NCBI RefSeq assembly: GCF_015352445.1
Contig: NZ_JADKPO010000040.1
Location: forward strand, 1-41,437
From: Nocardioides agariphilus
Lineage (GTDB): Bacteria > Actinomycetota > Actinomycetes > Propionibacteriales > Nocardioidaceae
Direction of reading: 5' to 3'
DNA length: 41,437 bases
The notes under the pieces are model-generated. The model was not told the DNA's origin. It made no database searches and was given only the letters and a program-made list of their open reading frames with translations. The position numbers and the translations under genes are program-made. The stretch's first letter is position 1, and each line of letters begins with the position of its first letter. Below, in pieces: positions 7,321 through 15,607 of this stretch.

Positions 7321-7335
7321 TAGAGTTGCACAGTG
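7321..7335 (+). promoter_or_regulatory. Leaderless promoter of kamA
   Basis: TAGAGT (7321-7326), six bases, then GTG at 7333. No Shine-Dalgarno sequence precedes the start, consistent with a leaderless transcript. Confidence 0.6.
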
Positions 7336-8799
7336 AGCATCGAGACGTCCATCGAGCGTGCGGAGGCCCAGTTCTCGGGCCAGCCCTACCCCTACCAGCG
7401 CGTGGAGCTCGTCGAGCCCGACTGGACCCGCTTCCCGGGGTGGAAGGACGTCACGGTCGCCGACTGGGAGTCCGTGCAGTGGCAGCGAGCCCACTGCATC
7501 AAGAACATCAAGCAGCTGCGCGAGCTGATGGGCGACCTTCTCGAGGAGCGGTTCTACGCCGACCTCGAGCGGGACCAGAACGAGCGAGCGACGATGTCCA
7601 TGCTCGTGCCGCCGCAGATGATGAACACGATGGCGCCCTCCGTCGAGCCCGCGGGCTCGGGGTCGCTGACCGAGGCGTTCTACGCCGACCCGGTCCGCCA
7701 GTACATGATCCCGGTCTTCAGCGACCGCCGCACCGACTGGCCCTCGCACCCGCACGCCACCCGCGACTCGCTCCACGAGCACGACATGTGGGTCGCCGAG
7801 GGTCTGACCCACCGCTACCCGACCAAGGTGCTCGCCGAGCTGCTGCCGACCTGCCCGCAGTACTGCGGCCACTGCACGCGCATGGACCTCGTCGGCAACT
7901 CGACTCCGGTCATCGACAAGCTGAAGTTCGTCGCCAAGCCCAATGACCGGCTCGACTCGATGATGGACTACCTCCGCAACACCCCGCAGGTGCGCGACGT
8001 CGTCGTGTCCGGTGGCGACGTGGCCAACATGCCGTGGCCACGACTCGAGGCGTGGCTGACCTCGCTGCTCGAGATCGAGAACATCCGCGACGTACGCCTC
8101 GCCACCAAGGCGCTGATGGGACTCCCCCAGCACTGGCTGCAGGACGAAGTGGTCTCAGGGATGTCTCGAGTCTCCGAGATCGCGCGCTCGCGCGGGGTCT
8201 CGATCGCGATGCACACCCACGTCAACCACGCGCAGTCGGTGACGCCGCTCGTGGCCCGCGCGGCGCGGACCATGCTGGACACCGGCATCCGCGACGTGCG
8301 CAACCAGGGCGTCATCCTCAACGGCGTCAACGCCGACCCGCACGCCTTGCTCGACCTCTGCTTCGCGCTGCTCGATGGCGCGCAGATCATGCCCTACTAC
8401 TTCTACATGTGCGACATGATCCCGTTCTCGGAGCACTGGCGGATCTCGGTCGCCGACGCCCAGAGGCTCCAGCACGCGATCATGGGCTACCTGCCCGGGT
8501 TCGCCACGCCGCGCATCGTGTGCGACGTCCCGTTCGTGGGCAAGCGCTGGGTCCACCAGCTCGCCGACTACGACGCCGAACGCGGCATCTCCTACTGGAC
8601 CAAGAACTACCGCACCTCCATCGAGGCAGCTGACCCCGAGGCTCTCTCGCGCACCTACGAGTACTACGACCCGATCCACACCCTGCCCCCCGCCGGCCAG
8701 GACTGGTGGACCCAGCACGGCAACCTCGACGAGTCCGACCTCAAGGCCGCCGAGGTCGCCGAGGCCTCTCGCCGTACTGCTGCTCTCCAGGCGTACTAG
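7333..8799 (+). CDS. kamA: Lysine 2,3-aminomutase, divergent KamA family radical SAM
   Basis: A 488-aa radical SAM, PLP-dependent aminomutase, expected to convert L-lysine to L-beta-lysine. The cluster motif is C174-x3-C178-x2-C181 (CPQYCGHC). The barrel continues through VVVSGGDV, IRDVRLATKALMG, HTHVNHAQSVT, NQGVILNGVNAD and YYFYMCDMIPFSEHWR. Lys404 in DVPFVGKRW aligns with the PLP lysine of the clostridial PGGGGK motif, but the glycine run is gone. C-terminal cysteines resembling the clostridial zinc cluster are absent. The Asp361 of YMCD matches a substrate-amino-group aspartate, while the other such aspartate is displaced by one residue (GVNAD, not GxND). It is about 70 residues longer than the clostridial enzyme. 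The neighbours kdd-kamDE-kal support lysine as substrate; EpmB, a short tRNA-factor enzyme, is excluded. Confidence 0.85.
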   Translation: MSIETSIERAEAQFSGQPYPYQRVELVEPDWTRFPGWKDVTVADWESVQWQRAHCIKNIKQLRELMGDLLEERFYADLERDQNERATMSMLVPPQMMNTMAPSVEPAGSGSLTEAFYADPVRQYMIPVFSDRRTDWPSHPHATRDSLHEHDMWVAEGLTHRYPTKVLAELLPTCPQYCGHCTRMDLVGNSTPVIDKLKFVAKPNDRLDSMMDYLRNTPQVRDVVVSGGDVANMPWPRLEAWLTSLLEIENIRDVRLATKALMGLPQHWLQDEVVSGMSRVSEIARSRGVSIAMHTHVNHAQSVTPLVARAARTMLDTGIRDVRNQGVILNGVNADPHALLDLCFALLDGAQIMPYYFYMCDMIPFSEHWRISVADAQRLQHAIMGYLPGFATPRIVCDVPFVGKRWVHQLADYDAERGISYWTKNYRTSIEAADPEALSRTYEYYDPIHTLPPAGQDWWTQHGNLDESDLKAAEVAEASRRTAALQAY

Positions 8800-8815
8800 G
8801 GGTCGCGGGTCCGAC

Positions 8816-8841
8816 GGTTTCCCCGGATGTCCGGGGAAACC
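8816..8841. terminator. Bidirectional hairpin between kamA and lrp
   Basis: GGTTTCCCCGGA (8816-8827) and TCCGGGGAAACC (8830-8841) form a perfect 12-bp palindrome with a two-base centre. It sits between two convergent genes. Its core CCGGATGTCCGG recurs in the hairpin at 21201-21227. Confidence 0.75.
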
Positions 8842-8854
8842 AACAAGACCAGCC

Positions 8855-9292
8855 CTAGGACACCGGCCGGTTCTCGTACGGAGTGCTGAGGACGATCGTG
8901 GTGCGGGAGGAGACGTTGGCTGCGGACCGGATGCGGGCCAAGAGGTCCTCCAGCGCGCTCGGGGTGGCCACGCGCACCTTGAGGATGTAGGACTCGTCGC
9001 CGGCGACCGACCAGCACGACTCGATCTCCTGCACGTCGCGCAAGCGGTCGGGGTAGTCATCGGGCTCGGAGGGGTCGATCGGCGTGATCGAGACGAAGGC
9101 GGTCAGCGGCAGACCCATCTGCTCGTGGTCGACAGTGGCCACGTAGCCCCGGATCATGCCGCGCTGCTCGAGGCGCTTGACCCGCTGGTGCACCGCCGAG
9201 GTGGACAGACCGGTGGCTTTGCCGAGATCGGTGAACGACATGCGGCCGTCAGCCGCCAGCAGCGAGAGGATCTTCCGATCGGTCTTCTCCAC
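8855..9292 (-). CDS. Lrp/AsnC family transcriptional regulator
   Basis: A 145-aa protein with an N-terminal winged helix (KTDRKILSLLAADGRMSFTDLGKATGLSTSAVHQRVKRLEQRGMI, residues 3-47 in outline) and a C-terminal ligand-binding RAM domain (GLPLTAFVSITP, WSVAGDESYILKVRV, TTIVLSTP). Such proteins sense amino acids and form octamers. The start is GTG 9292 because TACTCT lies six bases upstream; the frame is open further back but without homology. It is convergent with kamA, divergent from the exonuclease gene, and only a hairpin away from the lysine genes. Control of kamA and kdd by lysine or a pathway intermediate is a reasonable inference. Confidence 0.9.
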   Translation of the reverse strand: MEKTDRKILSLLAADGRMSFTDLGKATGLSTSAVHQRVKRLEQRGMIRGYVATVDHEQMGLPLTAFVSITPIDPSEPDDYPDRLRDVQEIESCWSVAGDESYILKVRVATPSALEDLLARIRSAANVSSRTTIVLSTPYENRPVS

Positions 9293-9304
9293 GGCGAAAG
9301 AGTA
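9290..9304 (-). promoter_or_regulatory. Leaderless promoter of the lrp gene
   Basis: On the minus strand TACTCT (9304-9299) is followed by TTCGCC and then GTG at 9292. Confidence 0.5.
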
Positions 9305-9317
9305 GTGCCCAGCGTGG

Positions 9318-9332
9318 CAGGATGCGCGCGTG
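9318..9332 (+). promoter_or_regulatory. Leaderless promoter of the exonuclease gene
   Basis: CAGGAT (9318-9323), six bases, then GTG 9330. The first base departs from TANNNT, so this is a weaker case than the others. Confidence 0.35.
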
Positions 9333-10259
9333 AAACAAGACGAGCGGCTGATGGTCCTTGACACCGCGAGCCTGTATTTCCGAGCGTTCTTCGGCGTGCC
9401 GGAGGTGCTCGCCGACGACGGCACGCCCGTCAACGCCGTCCGGGGGCTGCTCGACTTCATCAGCCGACTGGTCGGCCAGTACCGTCCGACGCACCTGGTC
9501 TGCGCCTGGGACAACGACTGGCGGCCCCAGTGGCGCGTCAACCTGGTGCCGTCCTACAAGGGACACCGCGTCGAGTACGTCGTCAAGGACGAGGCCCACC
9601 CCTACGTCGAGGAGGTGCCCGACCCACTGGAGATCCAGGTCCCGATCATCGAGGCCGTGCTGGCGGCCTTCGGGATCTGCAAGCTCGGCATGGACGGCTA
9701 CGAGGCCGACGACGTGATCGGGTCGCTCGCGGCGCAGGCCACCATGCCGGTCGATGTCGTCACCGGCGACCGCGACCTGTTCCAGGTGGTCGACGACGAG
9801 CGCGGTGTGCGCGTCCTCTACGTCGCACGAGGTGTGGGCAACCACGAGCGCGTCACCGACCACGTCGTGGTCGAGAAGTACGCCGTCCTGCCCAGCCAGT
9901 ACGCCGACTTCGCCACCATGCGCGGCGACGCCTCCGACGGGCTCCCCGGAGTGCCCGGCGTCGGCGAGAAGACCGCGTCGGCCCTGCTGCTGAAGTACGG
10001 CGACCTGCGCGGCATCGTGACGGCCGCCAACGATCCCGACTCCGACATGGCGCCGAGCCCCCGCAAGAAGATCCTCGCCGCAGCCGACTACCTCGAGGTC
10101 GCCCCCAGGGTGGTTGAAGTCGCCACCGACATCGACCTCGGGACCTACGACGCGGCGCTGCCCATCGCGCCGGCACAGGCCGACCTGCTCACCGCGTTGG
10201 CGTCGAAGCTCAACCTCGAGGGTCCGGTCAACCGTCTGACCGGCGTTCTGGCCGGCTGA
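9330..10259 (+). CDS. 5'-3' exonuclease, PolA N-terminal domain type
   Basis: A 309-aa stand-alone flap/5' nuclease, like the 5' nuclease domain of DNA polymerase I without the polymerase. Metal-binding acidic residues are seen in MVLDTASLYFRAFFG, DGYEADDVIG and VVTGDRDLFQVV, followed by the helix-three-turn-helix DNA-binding segment GLPGVPGVGEKTASALL. It should act on RNA-DNA or flap structures in replication and repair. The orthologue I recall is M. tuberculosis Rv2090, which likewise lies opposite helY. GTG 9330 is chosen from the leaderless spacing. Its stop directly abuts the helY stop on the other strand with no terminator between. Confidence 0.9.
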   Translation: MKQDERLMVLDTASLYFRAFFGVPEVLADDGTPVNAVRGLLDFISRLVGQYRPTHLVCAWDNDWRPQWRVNLVPSYKGHRVEYVVKDEAHPYVEEVPDPLEIQVPIIEAVLAAFGICKLGMDGYEADDVIGSLAAQATMPVDVVTGDRDLFQVVDDERGVRVLYVARGVGNHERVTDHVVVEKYAVLPSQYADFATMRGDASDGLPGVPGVGEKTASALLLKYGDLRGIVTAANDPDSDMAPSPRKKILAAADYLEVAPRVVEVATDIDLGTYDAALPIAPAQADLLTALASKLNLEGPVNRLTGVLAG

Positions 10260-13058
10260 TCAGTCGGTGATCGCCGAGTAAGCGACCACGCCGCGGCGCA
10301 GGGCCTGGACGACCTCGCGCGCGGCCTGGCGCAGCGGTGAGTCACCGGCGGCGTCGGCCACCTGGCCGGCCATGTCGATGACCTGCTTGGTCCATCGCAC
10401 GAAGTCGCCGGCTGCGAGATCGGTGGCGGTCAGGATGTCGTCGAGGTCCTCCCCCTCGGCCCAGCGGTAGGTCGCCCAAGCGAACCCCAGGTCCGGCTGG
10501 CGGGTGAAGTCGAGGCGGTGCTCCTTCTCCAGCGCCTGGACGCGCGCTGAGAGCCGGACCAGCTCGTCGAGCGCCTGACCCGTCGGTCCACCGGGCACTC
10601 GCGGCGCGTCGTCGTCGGGTCGGCGTGCCTCGAAGACCAGCGCCGACAGGGCCGCGGCCAGCCCGGCGGTCGGGAGGTCGTCGAAGACGCCGGCGCGGAG
10701 CGCCTCGGCAGTCACCAGGTCGAGCTCGGAGTAGAGCCGCATCAGCCGTTGCCCGCGTTGGGTCACGGCTAGCTCACCTCCGTCGCCGGAGAGGTAGCCG
10801 AGCTCGGTGAGCACCTCGCACACCCGGTCGAACTGGCGGGCCACGGTGTTGGTGCGCTCCTCGACACGACGACGCAGCGTGCGGCTCTCGTTGTCGAGCT
10901 TGAACCAGCGCTCGGCCCATCGGGCGTGGTCCTCGCGATCCGGGCAGCCGTGGCAGGGGTGGTCGCGAAGACGCGACCGGAGGCGGTCGACCTCGTCGCT
11001 GTGACGAGGCGGTGCCACCCGACGTCCGGTCGACGACGAGGGCGGTGGCGGGGCGAGGTCGTGCGTACGCGAGCGCAGCGCGGACGCGAGGTCGCGGCGC
11101 ATCTGCGGGTTGCGGCTGCTGAAGTTGCGCGGCACCTTCAGTCGGGTCACCGCCACCACCGGCGTGGGGAAGTCGCTCAGTGAGAGGCGACGGGCCTGCC
11201 GCTCGGCCGTCACGACCATGGGACGCGGACCCTCACGCGAGAGACCGGGATCGATCACCACGGCGAAGCCGGCGAACTTGCCCGACGGCACCTCGATGAC
11301 GTCGCCGGGCCGCAGCCTCTCCAACGACGTCAGGGCCTCCTCGCGCCGATCGGCTCGCTTGGCTCGGGCTGCGCCCTTCTCGAGGTCGCCGATCTGGCGG
11401 CGCAGGCGGGCGTACTCCATGAAGTCACCACGGTCGCAGGTGGCGGCCTCGGCGTAGCCGTCGAGCGCCTCCTCGGCCTTGCGCAGCTGCCGGGCCAGGC
11501 CGACGACTGCCTTGTCCGCCTGGAACTGTGCGAATGACAGCTCCAGCAGCTCCCGGGCCCGCTCCCGACCGAACTGGTGAACCAGGTTGACCGCCATGTT
11601 GTAGGACGGCGCGAAGCTGGACCGGAGCGGGTAGGTGCGGGTGGAGGCGAGGCCGGCGAGCGCACGCGGATTCATGCCGGGCTGCCACAGCACGACGCCG
11701 TGCCCCTCGACGTCGAGGCCGCGGCGGCCGGCCCGCCCGGTCAGCTGGGTGTACTCGCCCGGCGTGATGTCGGCGTGGGTCTCGCCGTTCCACTTGTCCA
11801 GCTTCTCGATCACCACGGTGCGCGCCGGCATGTTGATGCCCAGCGCCAGCGTCTCGGTCGCGAACACCACCTTGACCAGGCCGCGGGTGAACAGTTCTTC
11901 CACGACCTCCTTGAACGCGGGCAGCATCCCGGCGTGATGGGCGGCGACACCACGCGTCAACGCGTCCAGGAAGTCGTGGTAGCCGAGCACCTGGAGGTCG
12001 TCGGCCGGCAGGTGTCGCAGCGTCTGCTCGACGAAGTCGTGGATCTCGTCGCGCTCCTCGGGTGAGGTCAGGCGCAGGTTGGCCTGCACGCACTGCCTGA
12101 CCGCGGCATCGCAGCCGACGCGGCTGAACACGAACACGATCGCGGGCAGGAGCCCGTCGCGGTCGAGCCGGTCGACCACGTCGACGCGGCTGGGGATCCA
12201 GACTCGACGACCGTTGCCGACGTTGCGTCGCTCGCCCGGCTTGACCCTGCCGCGACGGTCCTTGGGGGTGCGTCGGTCCCGGACGCGGGAGCTGGCCCAG
12301 TCGTCGCGAGCCAGCCGCACCAGCTCGTCGTTGACCGGTGCACCCTCCTTGACGAAGCCTGCGGCGGCGTCGATGTCGGAGGAGGCGAACAGGTCCAGGA
12401 GCCGCTTGCCGACCATCACGTGCTGGTAGAGCGGCACCGGGCGGCGCTCCTCGACGATGGTGGTCGTGTCCCCGCGCACGGTCTGCAGCCACTCGCCGAA
12501 CTCCTCGGCGTTGGAGACCGTCGCCGAGAGCGAGACCAGCGCCACGGACTCGGGCAGGTGGATGATGACCTCCTCCCAGACCGCACCCCGCGAGCGGTCG
12601 GCGAGGTAGTGCACCTCGTCCATCACCACGAAGCCGAGGCCCAGCAGGGTGCGGGACCCGGCGTACAGCATGTTTCGCAGCACCTCGGTGGTCATCACGA
12701 CCACCGGCGCCTCGCCGTTGATCGAGTTGTCGCCCGTCAGGAGGCCCACTTTGTCCGGGCCGTAGCGGTCGACGAGGTCGTTGAACTTCTGGTTGGACAG
12801 CGCCTTGATCGGCGTGGTGTAGAAGCACTTGCGGCCGGTGTGGAGGGCGAGGTGGATGGCGAACTCGCCCACGATGGTCTTGCCCGAGCCCGTGGGCGCC
12901 GCGACGAGCACACCGTGCCCCTCCTCGATCCGACGGCACGCCTCCACCTGGAAGTCGTCGAGCGGGAACGGGTAGACACCGGCGAAGTCGCGCAGGACGG
13001 GGTGGCGCTTGTCGGAGGCGTACGACGCGTAGCGCTCCGACGGAGACGGGTCACTCAT
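10260..13058 (-). CDS. helY: Ski2-like DEAD/DEAH helicase HelY
   Basis: A superfamily 2 ATP-dependent helicase of 932 aa. It has a Q-motif-like FPLDDFQVEA, Walker A in APTGSGKT, Walker B in VMDEVHYL, SLSATVSNAEEF (motif III), ATETLALGINMPARTV and QLTGRAGRRGLDVEG (motif VI). The C-terminal region resembles Mtr4/Ski2 proteins, with a small four-cysteine-like stretch (HPCHGCPDREDHARW) and a helical bundle. The substrate in actinobacteria is not settled; RNA is likely by analogy. The start is ATG 13058, overlapping the lipid kinase stop by four bases (ATGA), so it is translationally coupled. The longer start at 13088 lies inside the kinase gene. It matches Rv2092c. Confidence 0.92.
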   Translation of the reverse strand: MSDPSPSERYASYASDKRHPVLRDFAGVYPFPLDDFQVEACRRIEEGHGVLVAAPTGSGKTIVGEFAIHLALHTGRKCFYTTPIKALSNQKFNDLVDRYGPDKVGLLTGDNSINGEAPVVVMTTEVLRNMLYAGSRTLLGLGFVVMDEVHYLADRSRGAVWEEVIIHLPESVALVSLSATVSNAEEFGEWLQTVRGDTTTIVEERRPVPLYQHVMVGKRLLDLFASSDIDAAAGFVKEGAPVNDELVRLARDDWASSRVRDRRTPKDRRGRVKPGERRNVGNGRRVWIPSRVDVVDRLDRDGLLPAIVFVFSRVGCDAAVRQCVQANLRLTSPEERDEIHDFVEQTLRHLPADDLQVLGYHDFLDALTRGVAAHHAGMLPAFKEVVEELFTRGLVKVVFATETLALGINMPARTVVIEKLDKWNGETHADITPGEYTQLTGRAGRRGLDVEGHGVVLWQPGMNPRALAGLASTRTYPLRSSFAPSYNMAVNLVHQFGRERARELLELSFAQFQADKAVVGLARQLRKAEEALDGYAEAATCDRGDFMEYARLRRQIGDLEKGAARAKRADRREEALTSLERLRPGDVIEVPSGKFAGFAVVIDPGLSREGPRPMVVTAERQARRLSLSDFPTPVVAVTRLKVPRNFSSRNPQMRRDLASALRSRTHDLAPPPPSSSTGRRVAPPRHSDEVDRLRSRLRDHPCHGCPDREDHARWAERWFKLDNESRTLRRRVEERTNTVARQFDRVCEVLTELGYLSGDGGELAVTQRGQRLMRLYSELDLVTAEALRAGVFDDLPTAGLAAALSALVFEARRPDDDAPRVPGGPTGQALDELVRLSARVQALEKEHRLDFTRQPDLGFAWATYRWAEGEDLDDILTATDLAAGDFVRWTKQVIDMAGQVADAAGDSPLRQAAREVVQALRRGVVAYSAITD

Positions 13059-13948
13059 GAGAGCACCCTCAAAGCTCCGGGCACGCACTCGACGGTCACC
13101 GGCAGCGCCCCGAACCGCTCGCCGTCGGCGTAGGCCACGATGCCCGGTGCCGCGACCGTGACACTGCGGACGCGATGGTGCTCGTACTGCGGGTGGGTCA
13201 CGTGGGTGCCCTTGAACAGCCTGGGGTAGGTGCGGATCAGCCCGGCCTTGCTCATCGGCTTGATGATCACCACGTCGAGGAGTCCGTCATCGAGCAGGGC
13301 GCCCTCGGTGATACGCAGCCCACCGCCGAACGACGGGCCGTTTCCGACGGCCACCAGCATCGCCTCGAGCCGGCGTTGCTCGCCGTCGAGGTCGAGGGTG
13401 TAGGCCAGTGGCTTGAAGGTGCGCAGCTCGGCCAGGGTGGCGATGTTGTAGCGCATCTGCCCCCGGGGCCAGGTCATCCGGTTGGCCCGCTCGTTGACGA
13501 TCGCGTCGAAGCCTGCGGCCATCACCGTGACGAAGTACTTCGAGCCGCTGCGAGCCAGGTCGACCGTGCGGACCTGCCCCGAGGCGAGACCGTCGACCAC
13601 GCGGTCCGCTGCGGCCGCCGGGTCGGTGCGAGGCAGGTCGAAGTAGCGGGCCACGTCGTTGCCGGTGCCGGCGGGGATGATGCCGAGCGCGGTCCTGGTC
13701 CCGGCAATGGCTTGGACGCCGAGGTGGACCATGCCGTCGCCGCCACAGACCACGAGGGCTTCCACGCCGTCGTCCACGCACTGGCGAGCGAGGTCGAGCG
13801 CCTCGCCGGCATCGCGTCCGGCGAGATTGCGAACGGTCAGACCCGCCGCCCGCAACCGGGCCAGCGCGGTGTCGCGCACGCGCCCGCCCATGCCCCTCCC
13901 CGAGGTCGGGTTCGTGATCAGTGCGATCTCCCCGGCCCTCTCGTTCAC
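13055..13948 (-). CDS. Diacylglycerol/lipid kinase, DagK-YegS family
   Basis: A 297-aa lipid kinase. The catalytic domain starts with ALITNPTSGRGMGG, followed by the nucleotide loop VVCGGDGMVHLGVQ and GIIPAGTGNDVARYF. The C-terminal beta domain contains VAVGNGPSFGGGLRITEGALLDDGLLDVVI. It phosphorylates a diacylglycerol-like lipid at the membrane, possibly recycling lipid from envelope synthesis. GTG 13948 is chosen because TAGTCT lies seven bases upstream; a start at 13972 would place this promoter inside the gene. It overlaps helY by four bases and is the promoter-proximal gene of that pair. Confidence 0.9.
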   Translation of the reverse strand: MNERAGEIALITNPTSGRGMGGRVRDTALARLRAAGLTVRNLAGRDAGEALDLARQCVDDGVEALVVCGGDGMVHLGVQAIAGTRTALGIIPAGTGNDVARYFDLPRTDPAAAADRVVDGLASGQVRTVDLARSGSKYFVTVMAAGFDAIVNERANRMTWPRGQMRYNIATLAELRTFKPLAYTLDLDGEQRRLEAMLVAVGNGPSFGGGLRITEGALLDDGLLDVVIIKPMSKAGLIRTYPRLFKGTHVTHPQYEHHRVRSVTVAAPGIVAYADGERFGALPVTVECVPGALRVLS

Positions 13949-13961
13949 GGGCCCGAGACTA
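13946..13961 (-). promoter_or_regulatory. Leaderless promoter of the lipid kinase-helY unit
   Basis: On the minus strand TAGTCT (13961-13956), seven bases, then GTG 13948. Confidence 0.55.
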
Positions 13962-13985
13962 TCCACCCGCAACTACCCGACCGGA

Positions 13986-14369
13986 CTAGGAACCCAGTCG
14001 CAGCAGCACGGCGTAGGACTCGGGGCGGGCGCCCACCGCCTTGGCCAGGCGTGAGAGCACCTCCAGCACCAGCTCGGCGGTGAAGGTGCGACCGGGGACG
14101 GCGAGGGTCAGCGAGCCGTCGTAGGAGACGAGGTGGACCTGCCCGTGCCTCCAGGCCTGGTGGGACTCGTGGCGCAACTGCTCATCGGCCACGGGTGTCG
14201 GGTAGGCCTCGTCGACTGCGAGCAGGGCGCAGGGGACTTTCGCGTCACCGGCGCCCGTGAGGAACCCGGGTACGAGATGGCGGTCGTGGATGCCGCACTC
14301 GGGAGTCCACGTCACCTCCCCCTCGCCCAGCCACTCGGGCAGGTCGAAGGCGTCGACGGGAGTGGTCAT
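13986..14369 (-). CDS. Hypothetical protein downstream of tatC
   Basis: A 127-aa protein without a recognised domain. It has no signal peptide or membrane segment. The sequence is mixed alpha/beta in character, with LPEWLGEGEVTWTPECGIHDRHLVPGFL near the start (shown only in outline) and a hydrophobic segment FTAELVLEVLSRLAKAVGARPESYAVLLRLGS at the end, the latter amphipathic rather than transmembrane. Its ATG at 14369 shares a base with the tatC stop (TGATG), so it is co-translated with tatC. This position suggests a conserved operon partner. I cannot assign a function. Confidence 0.8.
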   Translation of the reverse strand: MTTPVDAFDLPEWLGEGEVTWTPECGIHDRHLVPGFLTGAGDAKVPCALLAVDEAYPTPVADEQLRHESHQAWRHGQVHLVSYDGSLTLAVPGRTFTAELVLEVLSRLAKAVGARPESYAVLLRLGS

Positions 14370-15214
14370 CAGATGGGTGAGACCTCGTCGTCGCTCCACT
14401 GGTTGGTGCTGTTGGCCCCCCGACCTCTCGCCCTGTCGACCAGGCGCGCCACGATCTCGGCGATGATGAACAGGATCTGGAGCGGGATGGCGAGCATCAG
14501 CATCGAGAACGGGTCGGTCGACGGCGTTGCCACCGCGGCGAAGACGAACACGCCGATCACGATCCACGGGCGGTAGCGCCCCAGTGCCTTGCCGGACACG
14601 ACGCCGGCGAGGTTGAGCAGGATCACGAAGAACGGGATCTCCATCGCGACGCCGAAGATCAGCAGCATCCGGGTCACGAAGGAGAAGTACGTCGAGAAGT
14701 CGACCAGGCTGTCGACGTCGGTCGGCACGAAGTTGATGAGCACCGAGATGCCCTTGGGGAGCACGTAGTAACCGAGCGCGACGCCCCCGAAGAACAACGG
14801 CCCGGCGATGGCCGCGACGATGCGGGACCACTTGCGCTCGTTGGCGTGCAGGCCGGGCACGATGAAGGCCCAGATCTGGTAGAGCCAGTAGGGGGCCGAC
14901 GCCACGAGAGCAGCCACGCCACATGTCTTGAGCTGCAGGAGCAGACCGCCACCCACGTCTTGGACGACGAGCTTGGAGTTGACCTTCTCCTGCAAGGTCG
15001 CCACCGCATCGCGATACGGCGTGGAGATGAACTCGATGAGCTGGTCGTAGAAGAACAGCGCGACGATGAACGCGATGACCAGCACCAGCACGGAGCGGAT
15101 CAGGCGCGCGCGGAACTCCCGCAGGTGGTCGGTGAGTGCCATCCGGCCGCCGGGACCGACGGCCTGCTTCGGCTTCCCGCGCAGGAGGTCGAAGACCCAC
15201 CCGACGGTGGACAA
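14369..15214 (-). CDS. tatC: Sec-independent translocase subunit TatC
   Basis: A 281-aa polytopic membrane protein, the signal-peptide receptor of the twin-arginine export system. Conserved features are MALTDHLREFRARL before the first transmembrane helix, the periplasmic FISTPYRDAV, the FIVPGLHANERKW loop, and FGVAMEIPFFVILLNLAGVVS. About six hydrophobic helices are visible. The start is taken as TTG 15214; the extra 24 residues before MALTDHL (including LLRGKPKQAVGPGGR) fit the N-terminal extensions of other actinobacterial TatC proteins. The ATG at 15142 is the alternative. It lies about 20 bases after tatA. Confidence 0.93.
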   Translation of the reverse strand: MSTVGWVFDLLRGKPKQAVGPGGRMALTDHLREFRARLIRSVLVLVIAFIVALFFYDQLIEFISTPYRDAVATLQEKVNSKLVVQDVGGGLLLQLKTCGVAALVASAPYWLYQIWAFIVPGLHANERKWSRIVAAIAGPLFFGGVALGYYVLPKGISVLINFVPTDVDSLVDFSTYFSFVTRMLLIFGVAMEIPFFVILLNLAGVVSGKALGRYRPWIVIGVFVFAAVATPSTDPFSMLMLAIPLQILFIIAEIVARLVDRARGRGANSTNQWSDDEVSPI

Positions 15215-15234
15215 CTCGGTCTACTCGGCGTTCG

Positions 15235-15558
15235 TCAGGCGGGGTCGTCGCCAGCAGCGCGGCGCTCGGCGGCGCGGCGCTCGCTCTCGGCGTCGAGCGA
15301 GGGCGGGTTGGCCTGCAGCTCGCGCTGCTCGGGCGACCGCTGGGTGTCCTTGGCCTTGGTGGGGTCGACCTGGAAGTCGTCGTCGTCGTCCATCAGGCCC
15401 TTGGTCTCGGCCTTGAAGATCCGCAGCGCCCGGCCGCTTCCTCGGGCCAGCTCGGGCAGCTTGGAGGCTCCGAAGAGCAGGATCACGATGGCCAGGATGA
15501 TGATGATCTCGGGCGTGCCGAGTCCGGCGATCTGGGGCTGCAGCGCGGGCAGGCTCAT
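15235..15558 (-). CDS. tatA: Twin-arginine translocase subunit TatA
   Basis: A 107-aa pore-forming Tat subunit. It has one N-terminal transmembrane helix (PEIIIILAIVILLFGA, about residues 16-31), the FGASKLPELARGSGRALRIFK hinge and amphipathic helix, and a long charged tail rich in Asp, Glu and Arg. ATG 15558 follows GAGG with a six-base spacer; the frame is open further back into pafC but without homology. An upstream TAGACT (15596-15591) could drive tatA-tatC separately from pafBC. TatB is not seen in the window, as in many actinobacteria where it is encoded elsewhere. Confidence 0.92.
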   Translation of the reverse strand: MSLPALQPQIAGLGTPEIIIILAIVILLFGASKLPELARGSGRALRIFKAETKGLMDDDDDFQVDPTKAKDTQRSPEQRELQANPPSLDAESERRAAERRAAGDDPA

Positions 15559-15590
15559 GGGGATCCTCACGTTGGTGTTGTTCGGCGGCG

Positions 15591-15596
15591 AGTCTA
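15591..15596 (-). promoter_or_regulatory. Candidate -10 of tatA
   Basis: TAGACT on the minus strand, about 32 bases before the tatA ATG, leaving a short leader that contains the GAGG ribosome-binding site. Confidence 0.4.
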
Positions 15597-15607
15597 CGCC
15601 GGATTGG

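Noticed and set aside
8855-9541. 228-aa start for the Lrp protein
   Set aside because: The first 83 residues overlap the divergent exonuclease gene and have no homology; GTG 9292 has a fitting promoter.
10260-10345. Terminator between the exonuclease and helY genes
   Set aside because: The two stop codons abut with no free sequence, and no strong hairpin was found at the junction.
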